Assembly (NCBI GenBank): GCA_023053575.1 | Contig: JAKZAP010000007.1 | Location: 27,677,464-27,741,463 of the forward strand | Reading direction: 5' to 3' | DNA from: Branchinecta lynchi | Lineage: Eukaryota > Arthropoda > Branchiopoda > Anostraca > Branchinectidae | Length of the DNA stretch: 64,000 bases | Part shown: one piece after another, positions 11,127-23,100 of the stretch | How the letters are laid out: the number at the start of each line of letters is the position of its first letter | How positions within the stretch are numbered: position 1 is the stretch's first letter | Made by a program: the position numbers and the translations under genes | Notes under the pieces: model-generated | Database searches by the model: none | What the model saw: the letters and a program-made list of their open reading frames with translations, nothing else | Told to the model about the DNA's origin: nothing

Positions 11127-12621
11127 CTATTAGCTAGAAGGTATCGTTTGAGAAAAAGTACTTTTCGACCTTGCGGTGAAGATGCGCACTAGGGAGCTAG
11201 AACCTCATTTGTAAGCAAAACCCATGAGGCAAAAATGGTACTGGGCTCATGGGGATTATAAAAATGCATATTTTATTGGTACTTTAAGTAATGGTCGGAT
11301 TTGGAAAGTGGCGATTTCTCAGCCAATCTTGTCAAATTTCTGATATTCCAGCCAAGTTTCATCGTCCTAGCACATCTGGAAGTACCTTTACTCGCGATCA
11401 CCGGAATTCCGGACTCCCCCTTAAACTCCCCGCATAGTCGCCTGAGCCAATCCGGTTCTGTAAATGATTTATCCGGATCATCTGTTAGTTATTCCCACAA
11501 AGTTCCATCCCCATCTCTCCAGTCTAAGCCGGTCACGTACCCCCCCCCCAAGTTGTGTCGGATCCGGTCCGGACATGAAAAAGATCACCAGAGACATGTC
11601 CTCTGTTCAACTACAAAATCTCACTCAAATCCGACCACCCGTTCCAAAGTTACGCATGACTCAATATTCCGGATTCCCCCTTCCTCTACTCTCCCACGAC
11701 TATCGGATCGAGTAAATTTTTATTTACAAGTCAGTTTGCTAGGGTTCCTGATACGCCTCCCAAGTTTCGTCGTGAAAATCCCCAGAACCGCCATCACCGG
11801 AATTCTGGGAAACACCCCTCCACCCCCAAGTGTCCGGATCCAGTCCAAAAGTGTAAACGATTTATCTGGAGCAGATGATTGTTATTCCCAGCAATTTTCA
11901 CTCCGATCCCTCCATTCTAACCGTTTCTTGGGATTTCCAGCCCCACCCCCACAACTCCTCCATAGCTGTCGAATCCAGTTCGGACTTCAAAGGAACATCA
12001 GAGATATGTCATTTATTCAGATATTAAGTTTCATTTCAAGCTGATCACCCGTTCGAAAGTTACAGACCACTCAATTTTCTGGATTCCCCACCCTCCACTC
12101 CGCCCAGATGATCGGATCGGGAAACTGATTATTTCCAGGTTGGTTTGGTCGGGTCCCTGATACGCCTGCCAAGTTTCATCATCCTAGCACCCCCTAATCT
12201 ATATCAACCCCTACTAAGGTTCAACAACATATTATACCAACCACTTCGACCTTCGATTGCCTTAGCTCTCTCCGAACGAAATTAAGCAAAGAAGCTATAC
12301 TAGTGTGAAGAAAGAATGACTTATCCACTCGCAGAGCTATACTAGTGTGAAGAAGGGGGTAGGGGTTTGACAAAAACTAGAAAAAGCGTTTCATGCTATT
12401 TTGGGTGTCCCACTCCAGCCCCTCCCCCCCCCCCCCCGCAGTTATCGGATCCGATCAGAATTTGACAATGAACATCCAAGACACTTGTTCTTGATCCCTG
12501 TCAAGTTAAATGCACGCCCACGGTAACACCTTCGCAACAGCTTGTACTGATAGAATTACTTTGCATCTGTTCTTTCTTTAGTGATTTTACCTGTCGCGTC
12601 TGATTGCAAGCTCCCCGCCAT
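10981..12621 (-). CDS. Candidate two-exon gene for a 58-residue protein
   Basis: Exon 1 (12621 down to 12591) reads MAGSLQSDAT plus one base before donor gtaaaa. Exon 2 (11126 down to 10981) completes an alanine codon and reads AGETLDEAEVRLLETENY, continues through INVETILKTIEPP and ends NEEEEF-stop. The start context is good (A at -3, G at +4), and an AATAAA signal lies 35 bases after the stop. The intron (1,464 bases) is almost wholly element E4. The acceptor used here is the second of two AGs seven bases apart; the first gives a basic 30-residue tail instead. I do not recognise the protein; it looks like a small acidic-tailed helical subunit. It points away from MCRS1, whose start codon is 4.5 kb to the right. 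Confidence 0.5.
11139..12525 (-). mobile_element. E4: E element filling the intron of the small gene
   Basis: The minus strand matches E1: the 'actagtatagct' tandem pair near 12296 and 12340, the ctaatctatatcaacccc segment, diverged CCGGATCCGG units, and the 'tgcgcac...agcaaaaccc' 3' unit near 11190. The head hairpin (right) and terminal hairpin (left) are absent. It covers about 95% of the candidate intron 11127-12590. Confidence 0.75.
12591..12621 (-). CDS. Exon 1 of candidate small gene
   Basis: 31 bases, ATG to donor: ten codons plus G. The donor is CAG/gtaaaa on the minus strand. The ACTGACGT minisatellite begins about 40 bases upstream of the ATG. Confidence 0.45.
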
Positions 12622-12661
12622 TGTGAACTGTAGATGAACCTTAGGATTTTAGGATTAGGTG

Positions 12662-12810
12662 AACTGACGTATAGGTCTACTGACGTGTTCGTCTACTGAC
12701 GTGTTGGTCAACTGACGTGTTGGTCTACTGACGTGTTGGTCAACTGACGTGTAGTGGAACTGACATGTAGAGGAACTTTCGGATTTTTGGTTTATGCGAA
12801 CTGACGTTTA
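12662..12810. repeat. ACTGACGT minisatellite upstream of the small gene
   Basis: Seven exact ACTGACGT motifs and one ACTGACAT, mostly spaced about 18 bases, with alternating linkers such as gttggtca and gttggtct. The core TGACG is a CRE/ATF half-site and ACGTG is a bHLH-type core. Lying 40-190 bases upstream of a start codon, it could be promoter sequence, or simply a minisatellite. Confidence 0.75.
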
Positions 12811-13514
12811 TGCGATATATGATATCGTATGCAGCCTTTAAAATGTTTCGCAAAACTTTACCTGCGCCGCCTGTCATAGTAGCATACTCGCTATCTGGTT
12901 CAATGGCCCGTAATTTAGGTGAGGTATTAGGCCTAAGATTTCAGCCACCTTAAAAGCTAGGAATGTCAGAAAAAGGTTGGATTACCAAAAAATCGCCTGC
13001 GGCGCTGAGTTTAAATTTTCTTGGGTACACACGGTAAAACCTGCTGCTTGGGATCTGAGCCACAATAAAAGCAAGAGTTTATGTAGTAAGTGGTCGAATA
13101 TTGCCGAATAAAAGCCGATTAAATTTTTTTGCCTGCGGGTCTTTTTGTAGTCCTACCCTATTTCTATTTAGTTGAAGTGTGCATAATTTATGTGCGGTTT
13201 TAAGATTGAGATTTGGGGTCTAAGCTACATTAAATGTAAAGGAGTTATTGAATTTTGCTCGGATTGAAGAAATTTCGCCTGTATATGTGCAGGCGTCATA
13301 TGTGCTGACATCAGTACATATGTCGAAAGTTGGTACCGAGGCTTGTCTTCTATCAAGCGAAATTTTGATATGAACGGCATCGTCTACTCTGTTACTTATT
13401 TGTTTATTATTTTATAACTACAAACTACAATGGCATTTCCCGTAACGTTTTCTCTTTAGCCAGCCGTATATTTCGAAGTCCTCTTCCCCCCCCCCCCATG
13501 CCCAAGCCCTTCGA
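12811..13514. other. No gene seen
   Basis: A/T-rich sequence upstream of the small gene, with a C-run near 13488. No exon supported. Confidence 0.45.
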
Positions 13515-13953
13515 ACCGTCCCTGTTTGTAGATGATTAGATATCTAATTTTGGGGTAAGAAGAGATGCTGAGTCCGTGTAAGACAATAATATTTTACTCA
13601 GACATATAGTTCGCCCCGAATCCGGCTGGAACCAGAAAATTTGTTATGAAGTTAAATTTTTCTTTCAAGTTCATTAGGATTAGATGTTCGATATAGGGGA
13701 AAGAAGATACGCTGAGTTCAGGCAGAAGTTTCGTCAAAACAGATATGACTCAAAGGGGTTAACACAGCTGCCTAATCCATATCAGAACTTGGTTTTCTCA
13801 GATGATTAGCTATTTGGCCTTGATCTATTTCTGAATTTTAATAGGACAAATGTTCAAGGAGTCTGGCGAAGACTGGATCTGGCGAAGACAAGAAACAATT
13901 GTCTAGATCAAATATTGAATTTTTGGGAACCCATCAAATGGTCTTCTTGATTG
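13515..13953 (+). mobile_element. P3: 3' part of a P-family element
   Basis: Two to three core units ('gtaagaagagatgctga', 'cggctggaaccagaaaat') followed by the P 3' end (ttgggaacccatc...ggtcttcttg). It preserves the uninterrupted sequence (cttgatctatttctgaat) at which LINE C is inserted in P2, and the one at which the hAT element is inserted. Confidence 0.75.
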
Positions 13954-14105
13954 CCGAAAGCCTGATACTACCAGCAGAGACGTCACTAGCCAAAATGTTT
14001 TTGGGGGCAAGGTATTTTAATGTCTGGTTGGTCCTTTTTACCGGCTGTTTAAAAAAAGGAAAAAACTATTCGTTTCACCGACTGTGTTCTTCGTGTACGG
14101 AATTA

Positions 14106-16502
14106 GTCCCCGAAGCCGCGCCGAATCGAAATTCGGCGGCGGCGGAGCGAATTTGGGTCGGCGGCGGCGCGCCGCCGATTTATCGGCGTTTGCTCTATTT
14201 TTAGCATTTTTTTAATTTTTCTAAATTTTCCAACAACTTTTCAGTTTTTTAACCACAAATCGTCCACGTTGTCAAGTGTTTCCGATTATTTTCCAGTCCA
14301 AGGAAAACTTGTTCGGTAGTAAGTGCCTTCGATGAAACATTTGTGGGTCCGAACCGCATCCGATGATGGGATGGAAGGGCGGGGGCTAGGCAACATGCAT
14401 AGGAGCCAAATGGATGGAAGGACTGGGATGAAACTTGGATTGTGCAGAGGTAACGGGTCCAGAGATCAGGAAGGGCTTCCATTTGAGTGAGTCGGTGGGT
14501 AATAGGATCAAATGATAGTTGAGTGTCTGAATCTCATGTCAGTCTGGGGGGGATGTTCTGGAAACTTTGTGATACAGGGGATGTAGGGGCGTCGCAAGTG
14601 CATTTTCGTTGGGGGGGGGGGGGGGGAGCAGAACCAAAATTTTACTGAATCTCTCAAAAAGTTTATCGAATCCTAGAAACAGAGAATTCGAGCTTTTAAT
14701 TATGGAACAGAAATAATTACATGGGAAGAGTAACATTAAAGGGCAGCATAAAAGACGATAGGCGAACTATTAGACCGCGTTTTGGCGAAGCCCACTTGGA
14801 GAATATATTGCCGGGCACGATTGCAGCAACAGCTTCTGTTTTATATGCACAAGAAAAAATAAAATCTAGAGCCGAAGGCAAACATTTTTGAAATGGCCAA
14901 AATTTAACTGCTTTTTTTTTACAAATTCTATCATTTGCCGTGGATTCAATACCGAGGCTCTAAGAAGCTCCAGAAACCGGATGGAGTGGCGTTTCGGCAG
15001 CAGCAGCTACTATAGTCTAGTCCTAGTCAATACTACCCATAATCACAGAAAGTGAGCGCTGTAGGTAATATTTTTTTAAGTTAGTTTTTTCCTGCCTAAT
15101 TTAACTATTTCTACCCAGATTCTAGCTTTTAATGTTTTGAAATCCCCATCCTAAAGCTGACTTAAAACCCCAGTCAAATGACGCGCCCTTTCACAGAATA
15201 GAGAATATCGGTCGGAATTTTTGAAACATTCATGATTAGATTTTTTTTGGGATCCAAGATAAAAGTAAGGACTATCGATGAAATCATAGATCAGTCCCTC
15301 TGTCTGCTTAGTGCTCCACTCGGCTACTTCCGAGTTTCGAGGTTCTTGGTAACTCCCGAATCCTGGCAATTATGCCGTATAAATTACCGAATCCCAATCA
15401 TGATAAGGAATAATTTTGGACCGATAGCTCATTCGGGATTTTGTGTAACTACCGAATCTCCCTAAATGTATCGAATGGTTTTTGCAACGAAAAATTACCA
15501 ACCAGTTTCAGTAAAATCTCACACCGAATTCGTGATAAGTACTGAATACTGGTAATTATACCTAATTCCGATCATTATACCCAATAGGTTTTACCGATAG
15601 CCTATTTTGGAGTCGGTGTAACTACCGAATCCCTGTAAATGTACCGAATAGTTCTGGTATGGAAAAAATACCGAAAAATACCCCCCTCCACTTGCGACGC
15701 CACTGCCCGGATGTGCCATTTGAGATCTTGACTAGATACGACAGCATGCTATGTAGATTGACTACTACTCAAGTACTTTACCGTGACGTATAAGCTCTCA
15801 AGAAGGTCCTGGGTCTAAATCCGGACTGTCTAGCTAGGAGCCTAGGAGCCATGACAATTTTCGCGATGCAGGCGGTTCACAAGGTCCCGGATTCCCCTCA
15901 CCAGCCCACACACCGATGGTCGGACCCGGAAAAGAAGGTTTCATTGAGTATCGTTCGGGTCCTTCATAGTCCTTCGTAGACCTGTAGCTTATACGGAAAT
16001 GCCGGAACTAGCAAAGTGGTCAAGGGTATTTCTAGGGAATTTGGAATCCTCCAGCATTCGAGGTAATTTCAAGGGATTTCATGCGTTTGCCAACGTTCAG
16101 TGAACTACGCCTCCGTCCAGAAGGAATGACAAGTTTTACTGTCCTAGCTTGTCTGGAAGTATCTGAACTAAGTAAAGTTGGACAGATGGAACTGCCGACA
16201 GGAAGCACGAATGTTATTTGGCGCTTTGTTTACACGTTTTGAAGCCAACATACAATTGTTGATAGAAATTGTCATTCCTGCACTACCACCACAAGTGCAG
16301 ATTTTTTCTGTTAGTGCACGCTGGTGACAAAAACAGAACAACAACCTAGAGCCTTGGGAGGATAAAGCTCCATGGATAGAAAATCAGATACATATCACTT
16401 AAAGATATTTAAAGATATTCGGCGTCAGAACTGTACCGGCGGGCCGCCGCCGCCGACCCCATCTGCGGCGCGCCGAGTTATTTTCGGCGCGGCTTCGGGG
16501 AC
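14106..16502. mobile_element. U: 2.4 kb element with GC-rich terminal repeats
   Basis: The left end GTCCCCGAAGCCGCGCCGAA is perfectly inverted at the right end (16483-16502), with TA on both sides. CGG/CCG-rich subterminal stretches lie at 14125-14190 and 16436-16490. No transposase is recognisable; hAT-like V lies inside. Its high CpG content contrasts with the A/T-rich surroundings. Confidence 0.7.
14584..15705. mobile_element. V: hAT-like non-autonomous element inside U
   Basis: Ends tAGGGGCGTCGCAAGTG and (inverted) CAGTGGCGTCGCAAGTG. The flanks share only ggatg of a possible 8-base duplication. Its right part is two diverged ~170-base units rich in 'accgaatc', and poly-G/poly-C tracts lie just inside both ends. 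Confidence 0.6.
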
Positions 16503-16512
16503 TATACAGAAT

Positions 16513-16839
16513 GCCCAGAGCAAAATAACACTAGTGAGTAGCGCCAAGACCTATACTTGCCATGCTGGCAGACGGGCTATACTCGTAGCACCACCCAGTA
16601 TGCTTGCAGAATTTATAGCGAGACAAACTTGCCGGTTTAGAAATTTCTAAGAAAGAAAAGGTGCGGTATTTTTCCAATGTTCGGAATATGAAGTAATCGG
16701 AGCCAGCATTGGTGAACGACTGAATGAGTTTCAGCAGGGGTGTTGTCTATCGCTAGTGGAGCTAGTATCGCTGCTATTCGAGTGTGTGTCAATTTCGTCA
16801 AGTCTTGGTGCTGCTCCCTAGTATTATTTTGCACTGGGA
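16513..16839. mobile_element. W1: fold-back element
   Basis: Begins CCCAGAGCAAAATAACACTA and ends with a diverged inverse copy (tagtattattttgcactggg), about 35 bases of terminal inverted repeat. Related copies: W2 (57417), W3 (63369) and W4 (63700). Confidence 0.65.
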
Positions 16840-17088
16840 CTGCCATCTAAGAAAAGAAATAAACGCTAGGTTGTTTGCTTTTCATGGGTTGTCCGGATAG
16901 ATTAAAAACAGTGAACTTGGCTATATAGAAAAAGTGACCGAATCGTAATATTTCTAGCCCAAAAGTTTTTGGCGAAACAACCTTTGATGATGGTGAACGA
17001 ATCTGTTTAGTTACATACGGTGGACTAGAAGCTATTACCTTACAAATAAGGTACTCGAAATTGTAAGAAAGGCCAAAAATTTCTGGCT
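16840..17088 (+). other. Region just upstream of MCRS1 start codon
   Basis: Must contain the proximal 5' UTR and possibly the promoter of MCRS1, unless further non-coding exons exist. I can assign no TATA box or initiator. Confidence 0.3.
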
Positions 17089-17126
17089 ATGGAAGATGCT
17101 AGTGATACTGGTATCCAGAAAAGGAG
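17089..17126 (+). CDS. MCRS1: MCRS1 exon 1 (start codon)
   Basis: ATG in a favourable context (G at -3, G at +4) opens 12 codons, MEDASDTGIQKR, and ends AG before donor gtaagt. The two leftover bases join the single first base of exon 2 to make a serine codon, giving QKRSSGRSVKRRRF, which resembles the Ser-rich then Lys/Arg-rich stretch of vertebrate MCRS1. The phase agreement across a 6.7 kb intron is the main support. The 5' UTR and transcription start cannot be placed; fold-back element W1 ends about 250 bases upstream. Confidence 0.8.
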
Positions 17127-20100
17127 GTAAGTACTAAGTCTAAGTCTAGTCTAAGTACAGGATACCTTGCTATTTCAGCCACCTCTGTGAATTTGCATTT
17201 GGTTCCCCATTGTCTCTTTGCCTCCAAAATTACCAAGAGCCTGTCCGAATTCAACTTGTGAACCAAAAATGCTATACATTAACTCTGCAGTTTTTTTTAC
17301 ATTTTGGTTTTGGACTAGAATTCTTGTGAAATTTTACGTGCAATTTATACCGGGAAAAATGTCACGAGAAATGCTGCAACGATGCAGCATTTTATGCGGA
17401 ATTTTCAGGAAGAAGCGGAAGGCTTGCTGAAGTGACAATATGTACAAATGAATAGTAGGAGTTTTCTAGGGCAAAATGGCCTGAAAACACTAAAACAAAT
17501 AGTTACAGATGGTTGCCTGAAGTTAAAAAAAAATAGATTAAATTCATTTGAATTAATATCAATAAAAATAATACGGTACTTTTTTCACTGTGGGATGACA
17601 GGAAAATGTACTTAAATTATTCCTTTTCAAACGAAAAAAAAATAAGGCAAAAATAGATCAGAAGTATAAATTAGAATGGTTCTACCTTTTCTCACAATCC
17701 CAGAAAGCTTATTGTAAAAACAATGCTGTGTTCACTCTTGTCTGAAAGAATTTGAACTGAAACTCCTCAAGTTTGACCTAATTCCCAACAGCAGACTGCT
17801 TACTGTCCCCAGAGTCATCAAAAATCACATTCCAAAGGATTTATAAAGCCCCATCGGTGGTCGCGATCAAAGTACGCGCCGATTTTCAACAGCTAATTAT
17901 GCGGAACATCAGCCAATTTTCACTACCGTATTGCTCAAAGTCTTTGTTCTCTTCTGCTGAAACGCGAAGTCGCCAGTTTTTACAGAAGAAATGAAACTAT
18001 CTAATTTGGACACTTTCGCGACATTAATTGCAGAATTTTGTGCAAAATTTTCCTGGGCAACTGGATTCGGACACTCTCCAAATGTGTGAAATTGGTCTTT
18101 GATTGAAAGGTCTAATTATTTTGTACAGCACTACAGTACAACCTAATTTTTTTACTAGGCTAGCTTGAAGTTTTCGCCCACCAACCAGCTGCCCAAAAAT
18201 GACCAATACCAACAAATAAAGCCATTATTATTATTATTATTATATAACTTCGAATTTCACCTAACTTTGACTAAAATGAAATGTGGCAAATATTTATGCA
18301 CAGCTTTGAGTACAAATAGTAATCCAAGTAGAATGATGAACAAATTGAAGATATAATTGTGACAAGCCAAAAGCTTGATGCCAAATCTAATGTTAAATAC
18401 ATAAACTGTTATTATTTTGAATCATTTGCTCTTTGTTGCTCACTTTATCTTGTCCCCTTTCTCTGCAAGGTTACAGCATCCAACAGCATCAGGCATTTTG
18501 CAATAGGCCTGCTTTCATGGCTGTCCAAAGTATTCCAGCAGAAGAAAAGAATATTCAAAAAGAAATAACGAATCCCAGCGAAGGTTTTAAAATCAATCTT
18601 ATGTTAAAAGAAAGATGAAACTAAGTTCTGGATTTAGCCTGTCATGCCCATGTGACTTGTTTTGTGACATTAGATAGAAAACAAATTAACTAAAATTTTC
18701 TGGAATTGTTCAAATAAACATACCTGTACTGCTACTGTTGCATGTCTGCCTGACCCCCATCCTGACCCCCATCTAATTGCTCCTCTGTCCTAAAATACAA
18801 TCTTTACCACTGGCTATACTGCCATGAATGTAGCCCATATGTTTTGGTTAGTTCCAAGTTCTCCATGATTGTACACAAGAACTGTCATCCCAAGGAGGCC
18901 TAGACTCATACTGGTCAGATATTTTTTTTTATGGCACTTGCCTTCTGGTCCTAGCCTACCGGTCAATTTTCCTTCGGTCAGTCGTTAAGTCCGTTGCAGT
19001 CTACCACAAACCCCTGATTTTTGGATACCCTATGCCAAAGGCCGGATATATCTAACATTTGGCATAGCCTATGCCTAACGCTGGATACCCTATGCCAAAT
19101 GCTGAATACCTGTTGGTACTCTAACCCTGACCTATTTCACTATAGGTTAATTCTGATTGGTTGATTTCAGAGCTTCATCAAATCATCAATATCTTATTGG
19201 AAACAGGTATCCAGCGTTTGGCATAGGGTATCCATCGTTAGGCATAGGCTATGCCAAATGCTAGAGATATCCAGCGTTTGGCATAGGGTATCAAAAAATC
19301 AGGGATTTGTGGTAGACTGGTCCGGTGGTCGCGAGTTACGGTACTTCCCGATGTGCTAGGACAATGAAACTTGGCAAGCATATCAGGGACTCGACCAAAC
19401 TTACTTGGAAACAATCAGTTTCCCCATCGAACCATCTGGGGGGGAGTGGAGGGAGGGGGAATCCGGAAAATTTAGTAATGTGTAACTTTCGAACGGGTGA
19501 TCGGATTGGAATGAAACTCAAGAACTGAATAGATGACAAATCATTTTAACTCTTGATGCTTCCTTATATTATCCTCTGCTAGCCATACTATAATAATAAT
19601 AATATTTTGCAAAAACAGGCCACAAAGCCTCTACAAAGTTCTTTTGAAACATTTAGGGTCATACATTTGGGAAAGAAAAATTCCATCAATTTCTTTCTTG
19701 AATTGGCTTATTGATGTGGAGTTTGCTGTTTCTTCGGGCAGTTAATTCCAATGGGGTGGCACGCGGTTTTTGAAACTCAACCGACCAATATCTTTGCAGA
19801 ATCTCTCTGCTGTGAGTTTGAGGATGTCATCAGCTTCGAGGTTTTCGTACATACCGTGGCATAGCTTGTATGTCTCAATGAGGTCTCTCCCGTGGAAACG
19901 GTATGCCAGCGTAGGGAGTTTAAGTCTTTCAAGCCTTTGCTGGTATGGGAGATGTTTCAATTTAGGCGGGAATTTCGTGAGCCGCCGCTGAACAGTCTCG
20001 AGGGCATCAATGTCTCTGTTGTAAAAGGGTCTAACTGAGCAGTGCCCATATTTGAGAATGGGCCTTACCAGCGGGGTGTACAGTGTGGTAAGCATATGCT

Positions 20101-23100
20101 CGTTCTGAAACTGAAAGATCTTCGATGTAAACCGGCAACTTTGTTAGCCTTGGAAATGGTCTGTTCATAGTGGCTGTGGAAGCTTACTTGGGAGTCGGCT
20201 ATGATACCAAATCCCTCTCCTCATCGCTGCTTCTTAGGAAGGTGTCTCCAGTTTTATAAGATGACGGTCATTTAGTTTGTCCTAGGGTCATCAGGTGGCT
20301 TTTCGTGGAGTTAATTTCCATCAGCCAGACTTTCATCCATTGATTGATTTTATCTAGGTCAGCCTGTAGTTGCAGTGAGTCTTCAGGGGATTCGATTACT
20401 CGGTATAGCTTCGTGTCATCAGCATACAGCAGAATAGTAGAATCTATTCCGTCTACAAGGTCATTGATGTACAGATTGAACAATAAAAGGCCTAGAACAG
20501 AGTCCTGAGGAACTCCACTGAGGACATCCGCGTCTGTGTTACTGGTGTTACCATCGACAACAACTGACTGAGATATTCCGCAGATGGAGCTTTGTATCCA
20601 GGAGAGTAAGCTATTTGGGGTATCCAGTGATCCTAGCCCATACTGTGTAAGTTTGTGAAGCAGACGCTTGTCCGGGACTTGGTCAAAAGCCTTTCTTAAA
20701 TCCAAATAAATTAGGTTAATCTGGTAGCCTTTATCTATTTGGACCTCCAGTCTTCTACAGCAGTAAGTAATTGGGATTCAGCACTTGTCCTTTTCAAAAA
20801 TCCGTACTGCTTTTTCGTGATGATTTTTCTGGCTAGGAGTTGCTCTGTTAAGTGGTCCGCGATGGTGGATTCCATTATCTTACAGGGGATGCATATGAGA
20901 CTGATAGGTCGGTAGTTTGAAGGGTCGCTGCGCTTTCCTGCTTTGAATATTAGACTGACAGTTGCTTTCTTCCACAGAGATGGCAGTTGCCCCAATTCCA
21001 GCGACTTTTTGAAGATGGCAGTCAGCGGTTCGGCTATGACACCGGCGAGTTCCTTCAGTACTCTCGGATGAAGCTTATCTGGACCTTACGATTTGCTCGG
21101 ATCGAGTTGTTTTAGCTTCTGTAGTACTTCAGTGATGTTTATCTGCGGGTGATCGATTTCTTCCTCCTGTTTGTCTTTTATGTCAGGTAAAGGGTCTGAG
21201 AGGCCAGGCTCCCTTGTAAATACTGATGAAAACTGATCATTCAGCAGATTAGCTTTCAGCTTCGGGTCGTCAACAGAAGTGTTTGTGACAAGATTAATCA
21301 GAGATGGGAATGCTAGAGCTTATCTGCGCTTCGCGTTCATGTGACGCCAGAAGTTTGTTTGGGTTTTCTTTAATGTTGTCAGCGAGGTTCTTCTCTCGTA
21401 CGTTGGCTTCACGTCTGGTTGATTTTCTTACCCTGTTTCTGAGTATCCGGAAGGCTGCTCCTTTCTCGGGGCTATCGCGGTCGGTCGTGTATTCGTTCCA
21501 CGCTTTTTGTTTTTCTTTGATGAGGTCGACTGTAGCTTTAGGAAGAGCGGCCCTTTTTATTGTCAATGTATATCAGTATGAATTTGGCCTCGGCTGAGAG
21601 TATAATTTGCTGGAACTTGGTATACATCTCATCCAGGGAAAAGTCATTATCAAATTCTTGTGACCAGTTTATCTGACTAACTTCGCTGCGCATCGCTTCG
21701 TAATTACTCTTGTAGTAATTTCGCCTTGGCTTCGCACTAGCTGCTGAGATATCTGTGCTTATTGCGAAGGCTATGCAGACGTGGTCTGATTTTCCGACAG
21801 GCGGGAGGATGCGAATGTCACTTAAGATTTCGGGTTCCTCCACGAGAAGTTAGTCGAGGAGATTCGGTTTATCAGTGCCTCTCATCCTTGTGGGCTCGGA
21901 GATCAGCTGTTCGAGGAAACAGTCATCAATTGTTCCCAGAAAGTTCTTCTCTGGACTGTTAGAGTTGAATATGCTTGTGTAGAGCCTGGACCAGTCGACC
22001 TTAGGAAAGTTGAAGTCTCCAAAGACTTCAACTTTGTGCTATGTTGTGCGGGATATAAAGAACATATTATTATATTATTATTATCTCGGATGTCCCATTT
22101 GAAGTCCGCACCCGATTCGACAGCTGTGGTGGAGGGGGGTGGGAGACGGAAATCTCAAGAAACGATTACAATGGAGGGGATCGCAGTGACACTTGCTGGG
22201 AAGAACAAGCATCTGCTGTAGATCATACTTTACACAATTATTAGACTGGATCCGGACACTTGGGGGGGGGGGGGTATCGAAATTCAGGTGGTGGGGGTTT
22301 TGGGGATTTTAGCGACAAAACTTGGCAGGCATATCAGGGACCCAATCAAACCGACTTGGCGATACAAAATTTCTCGATCTGATCGTCGTCAGGGGATGGA
22401 GAGAGGGGGAATCCGGAATATTGACATGTCTCTGATATTCTTTCATGTCCGGACCGGATCCGAAAACTGTTGGGGGGTGGGTGGAATACGTGACTTGCTT
22501 AGACGGGAGAGATTGATCTGGATGGACTTGGTGGTAATAACAAGCAAATGCTTTCAATTTCAATTTCCTTTATTTATCGGTTTTTGAAAACCATGAAAAA
22601 ACAGAAATAAGACACTCGAAACAAACAGTACACTAAACTAAAACAATCAAGTCGAACGGGCTCCAGGTGGAACCTGAGTCACCCGCAAGAGACCGCTCCC
22701 ATTCCAGCCACACAGGCAGAGACAACCTCAAAATTAGGGCAGATGCAGCCCCGGTATTTACATAATGGTCACTGTGCGTGAGTTGGGGGGGGGGGGGGTC
22801 AGAATTCCGGTTATCGCAAGATAAGGTACTTCCTGATGTGCTATTATGATGAAACTTGGCTGGAAAATCGGATTCGGCAAGATTGGCTCAGAAGTTGTCA
22901 CTTCCAAAATCTGACCACTCCCTAACGTACTACTCTTAACCGCAAAGTAAACAAAATACTTTTAAGCATACTATACATTTTCATGACCCCCATGAGGCCA
23001 TGATAATTTTTGCATCAAGGGTTTTTCTTACATATGAATTTCTAGCTCCATTAAAGTGTGCATCCTAACTGGAAAGTGAAAAATTATTTTAGATCAAACG

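Noticed and set aside
11301..12044. A 247-codon plus-strand open frame
   Set aside because: It is a translation of E4 core units on the strand opposite to the element; similar frames occur in other E copies and no protein motif is present.
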